This document shows positions 1-6,550 of a DNA stretch of 20,259 nucleotides, piece after piece; within the stretch, counting starts at the first letter, position 1, and every line of letters starts with the position of its first letter. A program made the translations under genes and the position numbers. The notes under the pieces are model-generated. The model ran no database searches. It worked only from the letters and a program-made list of their open reading frames with translations, and was not told the DNA's origin. This DNA comes from a virus: the IMG/VR virus record IMGVR_UViG_3300005613_000504, positions 1-20,259 of that record; one strand, written 5' to 3'.

Positions 1-99
1 TCCGATAAGGTCTGTTTCCAAATCAAGGATTGATTGTTTGATTTTATATCCTGAGTATTTCCTTCCGTCAATCTCATAATTTCCTTTAACTTCCAACAT
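1..99 (-). CDS. Start of an unknown gene, cut by the left edge (partial)
   Basis: From the ATG at 99 an open frame of 33 codons runs off the window: MLEVKGNYEIDGRKYSGYKI, then KQSILDLETDLIG. It overlaps the preceding gene by 14 bases, in keeping with the compact layout. Product unknown. Confidence 0.5.
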   Translation of the reverse strand, partial: MLEVKGNYEIDGRKYSGYKIKQSILDLETDLIG

Positions 100-376
100 A
101 ATTCTCTGTTGTGCCAGATGGTGTTGGGATTGGAATATCTCGTTTTAACCATTCGTTGCCAACATAATAATATCCTTTGGATACAAAATCCTCTGGTACA
201 TTATCAACATTTGGAACAATATCCCAATATTGTCTGTCGGGTGTTCCAATATAATATACATATCCCTCAGGCTGAACCACCTTTATCAAATCAGTTTCAC
301 CCTGCTCATCTACCCTTGTGATTGTTCCATAATCAATCACAATATCATTCGTATCTTTTACAATATCCCAAACCAT
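86..376 (-). CDS. Small protein of unknown function with Pro-Thr C-terminal segment
   Basis: 96 residues starting MVWDIVKDTNDIVIDYGTIT. I do not recognise the family. It looks like a small beta-rich domain (LIKVVQPEGYVYYIGTPDRQ, GYYYVGNEWLKRD) with a C-terminal 'IPIPTPSGTTENYVGS' that resembles the start of the Pro-Thr linkers in the larger tail genes. Its start is 3 bases from the glycosyltransferase stop. The leader ATTATAAATAGATAAAAT resembles that of the scaffold gene. It may be a small tip or decoration protein, by position only. Confidence 0.6.
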   Translation of the reverse strand: MVWDIVKDTNDIVIDYGTITRVDEQGETDLIKVVQPEGYVYYIGTPDRQYWDIVPNVDNVPEDFVSKGYYYVGNEWLKRDIPIPTPSGTTENYVGS

Positions 377-379
377 ATT

Positions 380-1021
380 TTATCTATTTATAATATCCAA
401 TTTCTTACCATCTCCAATTTGTGTTATTGTTGCCACATTTAACTTAACAAACTTGGTTTTTGGTATAATTTTATTTAAGGCATCAACATATCTAAAATCA
501 GCACATTTTAACGCGTCCCACTTAACAGAGTTTTTCCATTTGCTATGAACCATAAAACAAGGAGAACCGATGTTGTATAACTCAATCCTCTTGGTATTCA
601 TCGCAATCTCATTTGGAACCATTCTATCACCCATATTCATCTGAAATACCAACATAGTATCCTCACCCTCCAAATGGGATATAAGTTCCTCTATGACCCT
701 TGAATGGGTTAAATAGTCATCATCATCAAGGAACATATAATACCCTTCCTCAACATGCTCCAATCCCGTATTGTTATATAGATTATGGGCAGCCCACTTG
801 AAATGTAATGTAATACCTGGCCCATCATAAAAGTTGATAAGTTTTTGTCTATCAACCAATATGGGGGTTATATCATCATATTCTTTTAGATATGACATAT
901 TGACAATATCATCATATAATACAATATGATTGATATTCTTATACGTCTGCGATTTAATGGAGTTATGATTTCTCTTAAACGCTTGTGGTCTTCCAGATGT
1001 TCTTGTAATAATGTTTATCAT
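380..1021 (-). CDS. GT-A fold (family 2-like) glycosyltransferase
   Basis: 213 residues. It opens with MINIITRTSGRPQAFKRNHN and SIKSQTYKNINHIVLYDD, the nucleotide-sugar-binding beginning of GT2-type enzymes. The metal-binding DXD-type motif is at 97-103 (FLDDDDYL). A later 'GSPCFMVHSKW' and 'CADFRYVDALNKI' match the acceptor-side end of short phage GT2-like proteins. It transfers a sugar from a nucleotide donor to an unknown acceptor. It lies 9 bases downstream of the Pro-Thr propeller gene and 3 bases upstream of a small unknown gene. The acceptor may be virion protein (Pro/Thr/Ser linkers), phage DNA or host surface; the sequence does not tell. No membrane segment is visible, so it should be cytoplasmic. 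Confidence 0.8.
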   Translation of the reverse strand: MINIITRTSGRPQAFKRNHNSIKSQTYKNINHIVLYDDIVNMSYLKEYDDITPILVDRQKLINFYDGPGITLHFKWAAHNLYNNTGLEHVEEGYYMFLDDDDYLTHSRVIEELISHLEGEDTMLVFQMNMGDRMVPNEIAMNTKRIELYNIGSPCFMVHSKWKNSVKWDALKCADFRYVDALNKIIPKTKFVKLNVATITQIGDGKKLDIINR

Positions 1022-1030
1022 AATGTTTTT

Positions 1031-2263
1031 TTAAGAAATATAACCATAAATTATTGTAAAGACATCATCTGTTGCCACTTTTGTTCTTGCCGTCCAAGTT
1101 GAAGCATCTGGTGAAGTCCATATATCACCATTTCTATTTATTAAAACAAATAATCCAATATCGGGAACATATTCAACTACCAAGTAATAACTTACACCAC
1201 TTATTGGTGTTGTTGTTGCCGACCAATTTATACCATCAGTTGATGTCATCGCATTATTTGATGTATATGATACTGCCAACATTAAACCATCACTTGGTCT
1301 ATGAGTAATACTATTTGTACTCCATACATTATTTGTTCCACCACTTAATGGATTACCCGTTCCACTCCAATTTATACCATCATAAGAATATCCTGCTGTG
1401 GCACAATCACCTTGAATTGCCACAGTTAAACCTAATGTGTCGTTGTGATATGGTATAACTCTGCTGCTAAATAATATATTATCTCTTAATGTAAATGTTC
1501 CACCAGAATATGTGGTATAAATCTCACCATCTTCTCTACCTGCGATAATTTGATTATTTGTTGTATCCTCTGTTATTAAGAATAAATCCGAAGAACCTGC
1601 TATTGGGTAATTAAAACCAGTCCAATTTATACCATCATCACTATAATATGCTCCCGAACTTTCATTTGGTGCCGTAATAAATCTATTCAAATAACTAATC
1701 CATTTAAGGTCATTTATTCTATCGGCAGTAGATGGACCAGTTGTAGTCCAAGAAGAACCAGAATAAGAATATGATAATTTTTGACCCGTAAATCTTCTAC
1801 CATCACTCGATACAAACATACCTAATGTATCACTATATGCAATATTAGAGCTATTTGTTAAACTATAAGTCACACCAGACCAATTTATTCCATCATAAGA
1901 TTTACCACCTCTACTATTACCACCTGTTCCATACAACACCAATAATTGTTGTGGTGGTGCTGGTGTCGCAGATGGGGTAGGTGTTGGAGTTAAAGTAGCC
2001 GATGGTGTTGGAGTTGGACTTGTCGTAATTGACGGAGTTGGGGTTACCGTAGTAGTTGGCGTAGGAGTAACCGTTGAACTCGGCGTAGGAGTTGGTGAAA
2101 TACCACCAGATGGAGTTGGTGTTGGGGTTACTGGCGTTGGAGATGGACCAGTGGTTTTAACACCACCTCGCCAAGGGTAATAAACCAATAAATTACGACC
2201 TGAATTATTATAGGCTAAATCCCCATAGGGTTTTGGTTTAAAATCATCATCAATATAAGGCAT
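1031..2263 (-). CDS. Probable seven-bladed beta-propeller tail tip / receptor-binding protein with Pro-Thr stalk
   Basis: 410 residues in three parts. Residues 1-38 are a short N-terminal module ([20 protein letters not shown]), perhaps for attachment to the virion. Residues 39-104 are almost only Pro, Thr and Ser (PTPTPTPS-type repeats), an extended stalk. Residues 105-410 contain seven Asp-box-like motifs (SxDGxxW type) starting near 122, 165, 207, 249, 292, 340 and 383, about 43 residues apart: [28 protein letters not shown], a degenerate [39 protein letters not shown]. Even spacing of seven such motifs is what a BNR/Asp-box propeller shows. No sialidase active-site set is evident, so binding rather than hydrolysis is likely. 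A receptor-binding role is inferred from the stalk and gene position. Confidence 0.7.
   Translation of the reverse strand: MPYIDDDFKPKPYGDLAYNNSGRNLLVYYPWRGGVKTTGPSPTPVTPTPTPSGGISPTPTPSSTVTPTPTTTVTPTPSITTSPTPTPSATLTPTPTPSATPAPPQQLLVLYGTGGNSRGGKSYDGINWSGVTYSLTNSSNIAYSDTLGMFVSSDGRRFTGQKLSYSYSGSSWTTTGPSTADRINDLKWISYLNRFITAPNESSGAYYSDDGINWTGFNYPIAGSSDLFLITEDTTNNQIIAGREDGEIYTTYSGGTFTLRDNILFSSRVIPYHNDTLGLTVAIQGDCATAGYSYDGINWSGTGNPLSGGTNNVWSTNSITHRPSDGLMLAVSYTSNNAMTSTDGINWSATTTPISGVSYYLVVEYVPDIGLFVLINRNGDIWTSPDASTWTARTKVATDDVFTIIYGYIS
1952..2149 (-). repeat. Pro-Thr-rich coding repeat (stalk of propeller protein)
   Basis: About 200 bases of imperfect short repeats encoding PTPTP(S/T) units, seen on the plus strand as alternating GTTGG, GTGTTGG and GTAGGAG words. 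The same codon pattern recurs at 9997-10031, 13022-13069 and 13265-13330 in two other tail genes. Such tracts can slip during replication and can serve as recombination points between genes. Confidence 0.8.
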
Positions 2264-2283
2264 AATATTTTTTAATTTGGCTT

Positions 2284-2313
2284 AAAAAAATGGGGGGTAT
2301 TTACTCCCCCCAT
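2284..2313 (-). terminator. Rho-independent terminator after the tail-tube-like gene
   Basis: On the minus strand, ATGGGGGG (2313-2306) pairs perfectly with CCCCCCAT (2297-2290) across an 8-base loop, giving an 8-bp GC-rich stem. It is followed by a run of T (2290-2284). The hairpin begins 15 bases after the tail-tube-like stop. It is the only clear intrinsic terminator in the window and separates the head and tube genes from the downstream tip and glycosyltransferase genes. Confidence 0.85.
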
Positions 2314-2328
2314 TATTATAAAGGATTA

Positions 2329-2898
2329 TTATTCTCTATCAACAGTTAAGTTTGAACCACTTAAAAATGTTGATAATGTGGTTGCCACATCCATTTCAGG
2401 AATTGAACGAAGTTCGTCTCCCGTTAATGTAAGGGTATAAAGTTGTGAATCTCCTGGTACTGAACCTGATGCGATTGTCGCAGCAGATGCATATAGACCA
2501 CTTGGAGAACACAAGAACCACTTACCAGATTTCAACTTCACAACGAAGATTGAACCTGTTGATTTAACCAATTCTTGATAAAGATTGGTATATTCTTGAT
2601 TCCATCCAGGTATAGTAAAAGTTAATGTTGGAACGAATGTGAAAGATAAACTTTCAGTATTCACATTAACCTCTTCACTCATAGCTGCTGTACTATTTCT
2701 TACCAAATCAATTTTCTTAAACACACCAATACTTGTACCACTAATAGCGGTTACTTCGTCAGTTGATGCATCATAAGTTACGCTTGCAAGAGAAATAGAT
2801 GAGCCAGTAGTGGTTAATACCCATAAAGAATCAATACCAGGAATGTTGTTAATACAATCATTCAAAGTTAATCCTGAGGTAATTACACAATTTGCCAT
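2329..2898 (-). CDS. Tail tube-like structural protein
   Basis: 189 residues. The opening MANCVITSGLTLNDCINNIPG, with two Cys, followed by 'IDSLWVLTTTG' and alternating strands, resembles a structural protein class (often annotated tail tube or unknown virion protein) in Bacteroidota phages. The pattern continues with 'EEVNVNTESLSFTFVPTLTF', 'YTNLYQELVKSTGSIFVVKL', 'SGKWFLCSPSGLYASAAT' and 'DSQLYTLTLTGDELRSIPEM', close to the tube-protein order of strand, helix, 'GkyfllG...Gld...', 'G...gYtltftG.e'. It lies after the capsid gene and before a strong terminator, the usual place for an abundant virion protein. A different head or neck role remains possible. Confidence 0.55.
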   Translation of the reverse strand: MANCVITSGLTLNDCINNIPGIDSLWVLTTTGSSISLASVTYDASTDEVTAISGTSIGVFKKIDLVRNSTAAMSEEVNVNTESLSFTFVPTLTFTIPGWNQEYTNLYQELVKSTGSIFVVKLKSGKWFLCSPSGLYASAATIASGSVPGDSQLYTLTLTGDELRSIPEMDVATTLSTFLSGSNLTVDRE

Positions 2899-2930
2899 TT
2901 TCTATTTGTTTTAATTTTAATTTATCTTGC

Positions 2931-3854
2931 TTACGCAATTCTTACTACTAATTCAGGGAAGAATACAGTACCACCAATTCTCCACTGCATAGATATTCTA
3001 TACTGCTTATTATCTTGTGAGTACCATGCCTCAGCGTTTGCTGAATCTTCTAACAAGTCAGTACCTAATGCCAAGTTTTGACCGTAGGTTAATAATGCTC
3101 TACCTGTTCCAATCTCACTTGATACAGCCATTACATTAGTTGCAGGAATCATAACCGCTCCTGGCATCTGTGTTTGACCTTCAACTGTATAAGAGAAGAA
3201 GTTTGCATTTCTTAACGCTAAGATTAGTGATTGATAATCTCCTCTGTTTAAGAACAATACAGTAGGGGTGAATTTCAATGCATCAGGTAAGTTTTGGATA
3301 TAAGTGTCAGCAACAGTCAATGCATTTGCTGGTGTCATCGCTGTATAAGTTACATTCACAGTTGAAGCAGATGATGCGTCAACCTGAGCGATAATACCAT
3401 TAGTACAGTCACCAGATGCTGTTTCACTACCCCAAAATTGTCTTTCTGAATAAACAGCTGCTTTTGCAACCATATCTTCAATAAATCTTTCTTCAGCACC
3501 TGTTGTTTGGTTGTAAGAACCAGGTTGAAGACGAAGACCCATAATTGTTGAAGCCAACTTCTCAGGGCAATATCCCTTGTTGATGTGATAATCACAAACT
3601 CTTAATTCTTTTTCAGCCATTGTAATATCACCAAAAGTGGTAGAACAGTGACCCGTACCAGCGATTGAGTCAATTGCGCCAGTATCAAATGTTGGAACAT
3701 ATTCGGCATTTTTGATGTTAGGGAAAATACTAACAACCTCAGCCAAGTTTGAACCAATTACGATTTTTGAAAGTAATTCAGTTGTGTTCGCATTTACAAA
3801 ATCAGACATTGCTGAAATGTCAAAACTGAAATTTTCTTTTCTTAAATTTGCCAT
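2931..3854 (-). CDS. Major capsid protein
   Basis: 307 residues, the size of a small HK97-fold capsid protein. Features include an N-terminal helix (SFDISAMSDFVNANTTELL), IVIGSNLAEVVSIFPNIKNA, the Cys-containing middle 'TGHCSTTFGDITM' and 'CDYHINKGYCPEKL', and a long helix with 'ERFIEDMVAKAAVYSERQFW'. A later region (LPDALKFTPTVLFLNRGDYQ, NFFSYTVEGQ, PGAVMIPATNVMAVS) resembles P- and A-domain strands. It ends with 'QYRISMQWRIGGTVFFPELV'. The assignment rests mainly on position after protease and scaffold, length and general composition, plus resemblance to capsid proteins of Bacteroidota phages. It is not based on one diagnostic motif. The tail-tube-like gene follows after 32 bases. Confidence 0.75.
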   Translation of the reverse strand: MANLRKENFSFDISAMSDFVNANTTELLSKIVIGSNLAEVVSIFPNIKNAEYVPTFDTGAIDSIAGTGHCSTTFGDITMAEKELRVCDYHINKGYCPEKLASTIMGLRLQPGSYNQTTGAEERFIEDMVAKAAVYSERQFWGSETASGDCTNGIIAQVDASSASTVNVTYTAMTPANALTVADTYIQNLPDALKFTPTVLFLNRGDYQSLILALRNANFFSYTVEGQTQMPGAVMIPATNVMAVSSEIGTGRALLTYGQNLALGTDLLEDSANAEAWYSQDNKQYRISMQWRIGGTVFFPELVVRIA

Positions 3855-3863
3855 TTTATTTAA

Positions 3864-4424
3864 TTATTTATTTTTCATTTGTTTAATGAGTTCCAACCTC
3901 ATATCTGCGAATGATTGCTTCAATTTGGTTTCCTCTTTGAGTGGTTTATACTCCGCTGATTGTTTGAACTCTTTGTAATCAGCTTCAAGAACTGAAAATC
4001 TATTTTCAATTTCTTTTGAGTGACTTTCAAAAGCCACCAATAAGTCGTGAATTGCCGTTTTTAATTCGTCAATCTTTGAACTTTCCTCAGATGTTTCAAC
4101 TACAACCTCTTCCTCAGGGGTTTCAACAACTACTTCTTCCTCACCTTCTTCACGGATTTCAACCAATACTGATTCTTCATCAAGTACAATTTCTCTTCCG
4201 TCTTCTAATCTGTGGGAACCAGCAGGTGCCAATTCAAAACCTTCCTCAGTTTCAACATAAATTGTATCACCGATTGTAAGTTCAGTTTCAACCTGATTTG
4301 TGATGAATACTTCACCACCTTCAAGGGCGATTCTTTCAAACTTTACATCATCGGTTTTAACATCTTCGTTAAATTCATAACCAACCAATCCTGCAATTTT
4401 TTGTAATACTTCTCTGTATTGCAT
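3864..4424 (-). CDS. Capsid scaffold-like protein
   Basis: 186 residues. The N-terminal part (1-90) is a small beta-rich domain with 'TIGDTIYVETEEGFELAPAG' and 'HRLEDGREIVLDEESVLVEI', a repeated-strand pattern I associate with scaffold-type proteins upstream of capsid genes in related phages. Residues about 93-115 are strongly acidic with two near copies of 'EEEVVVET(P/S)EE'. The C-terminal half (about 116-186) is a charged coiled-coil (IDELKTAIHDLLVAFESH, RFSVLEADYKEFKQS) ending in a basic tail (ELIKQMKNK), as expected for a protein that organises capsid subunits and is later removed by the protease. The start follows a 77-base gap; the leader ATTATAAATAACAAAAA has no Shine-Dalgarno motif. 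The capsid gene begins 9 bases after its stop. Confidence 0.6.
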   Translation of the reverse strand: MQYREVLQKIAGLVGYEFNEDVKTDDVKFERIALEGGEVFITNQVETELTIGDTIYVETEEGFELAPAGSHRLEDGREIVLDEESVLVEIREEGEEEVVVETPEEEVVVETSEESSKIDELKTAIHDLLVAFESHSKEIENRFSVLEADYKEFKQSAEYKPLKEETKLKQSFADMRLELIKQMKNK

Positions 4425-4450
4425 TTTTTGTTATTTATAATTGTGTTTAT

Positions 4451-4500
4451 GATATGCCTTATCTTATTCAATAAATATGTTAATATGATAAGTGAATATC
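4451..4500. promoter_or_regulatory. Imperfect 50-base palindrome in the gap before the scaffold gene
   Basis: GATATGCCTTATC (4451-4463) and GATAAGTGAATATC (4487-4500) are inverted copies with 11 pairable bases: GATAT/ATATC and CTTATC/GATAAG, with 2 and 3 unpaired bases between and a 23-base AT-rich loop. It occupies most of the 77-base gap between the protease and scaffold genes, the longest gap in the window. There is no T-tract, so it is not a normal terminator. It may be an operator, an RNA processing site or chance in AT-rich DNA. I could not define a -7/-33 promoter here. Confidence 0.3.
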
Positions 4501-4501
4501 T

Positions 4502-6550
4502 TTATTTGGTCTTACCAAACTCTTCTTCCAATATTTTATATATTTGTTTTACATAAAACTCGGCTTGCGCTTCGTTTAATTGTTTCAATCCAATCGGTCT
4601 TGATAAAAATGCCCCTTCCAAACTAATACCCATAGTTTTTCCGTTTAATACATATTCCTCAAATTGTTTCTTGTCGTCCCATTTTAAAGTAACCATCCAA
4701 GTCCCCTTATTGACCTTAAAGCCCATCTTATTTGCTTTATCATTCTCAGGGTCTTCTACTAACCAACTTTCAACAACATAACCACCTTCTAATCTTAAAC
4801 CAGAATGCTCGTAATTAAACGACTTGTGTCGGTCTTGCTTGAAAAACTTTTGGGACATGTTTCTAATGCTTTCCTCTGAAAAGAATACATAATAAATTTC
4901 ACCCATCCCATCTCGTCTTGCGATATAATGGTTGGGTTGCATTACAACCGTTGTTATTTCGTATTTCATCTCATCTGCAAAGGTCATCTGACCCAATAGT
5001 CCAACCCTTGTTAGAAAGTCGTTTAAATCAAACTTAACACCTTCTTCCGTGAAGTTTCTAATTGCTTCCTCAACAACCTTCTTTCTTTCTTCCATATCCT
5101 GAACTTGAAGAATTAGATTTATAACCCCTTCAATCATTTCACGGTCGTTGTCATCATAATCTTCACTTAGTGGTAATACATTATCGGGGTAGTTCCTTCT
5201 GCCAGGGTAATATCTTTCATAACACTTCATTCTTGCTTCTTCTTCACCATAACCCTTATCAATTAAGATTTGAACGCAAGAGAATTGTTCCTTCATTTCA
5301 TTTCTAATCTGTTCCAACTTTCTTGATGCCCATTCAATACCTTCATCACCACCCCATGCGTCCCACATAAGACCACCACAACCTTCGTCATACTTAACAT
5401 CTTTGTTTTGTCTATGTCTTGCAAATGATGCCATGCGAGCGATTGTTTCCTCACTGATATTATCATTATTACATAATTGATGGGCTCTTCGCTTTCCAAC
5501 ATCAGTACCACAATCACCCCATCCATATTCTTCAGCATATGCAACAGCTCTACATGCATTTAATGATGCTGCCTTGGGGTAATCATTATAACTCTCCATT
5601 ATTTCCCTTTTAACACTATTAAGAACCTTCACATCACCTTCAAAGTAGTCATCTGATGGTACAACACCAATATACCCTTTAAGTCCTTCCAGTTCAATTT
5701 GTGAGATTGCCATACATTCAGGTTCTCCCTCAAATAATGCTTCAATGGTGTTATAAACAACCAATCCTTGAAGTAATCCAATGGGACCAGAATAATCATC
5801 AGAGAACGAACTATTCTTAATCGGTCCATAATACTTCCATTCACTAATACCACCACGACCATCTTGATTAACCACTTGGGGTCTTGTTCCCCCTTCACCA
5901 ATTCTTGAATTAAGGGCTTGTCTTGACCTTGTTGGTATTTTTGATACAAACTCATCAGGGTCAGCACCCTCAGGTATAGTCCATATTACTTTACGAAATA
6001 TATGACGACAATACTTTCCTGTTTTATATGTTAATAAATCAACAGGTAATCCCCTTCTTCTAAATACCAATTTTGCATCAGGGTCTTCTGCGGTTAATTG
6101 TGTTGATAATAACTCCAAATCTTTAACTGTATAAACCAAATCCCTTCTTATAAATTGACGACATAATGTTCTTGATTCAGGTACAAGGGTAGGACCAGCA
6201 CCCGTATCAACCGCATAGTAATATCTTGTTACGGTATTTCCCACTCGGTCTAATGCGGTGGGTTGATTTGCTGTTGAACGAATGGTATAAAACCCTTCTT
6301 TGGTTAATTCAATTTCATCATCTCTAAGGTCTTCAACTTTAAATCCTGATGTGTTTGACATAAAATAATTTATCTCATCACCAGCGTCCTTAAAATGGTC
6401 TGTGGTTAAAGATTTTAATTGGCATTGTCCGTCACATTCGTCAGAGAATACCAACCATTCTTGATGGGTTGCAGGGTTCTTAACAAATGATAATGCTTCA
6501 ACACCTGATTCTTCATCATTTGGGTCTATATAAAGTTCTATAACTTTCAT
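4502..6550 (-). CDS. XkdF-like prohead maturation protease with a large internal insert
   Basis: 682 residues, about three times the usual size. The first 37 residues (MKVIELYIDPNDEESGVEAL, SFVKNPATHQEW) and the last 150 (YYVFFSEESIRNMSQKFFKQ, NYEHSG, VVESWLVEDPENDKANKMGF, GTWMVTLKWDD, GISLEGAF) match the XkdF-like prohead protease pattern in Bacteroidota phages. H582 (NYEHSG) and S595 (VESW) are candidate catalytic residues. Between them lie a Cys/His region (C130, C181, H183; 'RTLCRQFIRRDLVYT', 'KYCRHIF') like those in Mu-gpF-type morphogenesis proteins. A domain at 322-420 follows (YPKAASLNACRAVAYAEE, CGTDVG, ISEETIARMASFARHR, CGGLMWDAWGG) that recurs in phage head proteins with no assigned function. 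The protein probably cleaves the scaffold and capsid during head maturation. The scaffold and capsid genes follow at once. Confidence 0.72.
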   Translation of the reverse strand: MKVIELYIDPNDEESGVEALSFVKNPATHQEWLVFSDECDGQCQLKSLTTDHFKDAGDEINYFMSNTSGFKVEDLRDDEIELTKEGFYTIRSTANQPTALDRVGNTVTRYYYAVDTGAGPTLVPESRTLCRQFIRRDLVYTVKDLELLSTQLTAEDPDAKLVFRRRGLPVDLLTYKTGKYCRHIFRKVIWTIPEGADPDEFVSKIPTRSRQALNSRIGEGGTRPQVVNQDGRGGISEWKYYGPIKNSSFSDDYSGPIGLLQGLVVYNTIEALFEGEPECMAISQIELEGLKGYIGVVPSDDYFEGDVKVLNSVKREIMESYNDYPKAASLNACRAVAYAEEYGWGDCGTDVGKRRAHQLCNNDNISEETIARMASFARHRQNKDVKYDEGCGGLMWDAWGGDEGIEWASRKLEQIRNEMKEQFSCVQILIDKGYGEEEARMKCYERYYPGRRNYPDNVLPLSEDYDDNDREMIEGVINLILQVQDMEERKKVVEEAIRNFTEEGVKFDLNDFLTRVGLLGQMTFADEMKYEITTVVMQPNHYIARRDGMGEIYYVFFSEESIRNMSQKFFKQDRHKSFNYEHSGLRLEGGYVVESWLVEDPENDKANKMGFKVNKGTWMVTLKWDDKKQFEEYVLNGKTMGISLEGAFLSRPIGLKQLNEAQAEFYVKQIYKILEEEFGKTK

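Noticed and set aside
1072-1308. Plus-strand and other alternative-frame open frames (also 6627-6946, 7036-7251, 12082-12297, 13294-13539, 17333-17784)
   Set aside because: All overlap well-supported minus-strand genes, are rich in His/Leu/Ile/Pro low-complexity, and have no domain pattern. They are shadows.
1952-2149. Short repeats considered as a CRISPR array or regulatory repeat
   Set aside because: The repeats are in frame, encode PTPTP units, vary in length and have no unique spacers.
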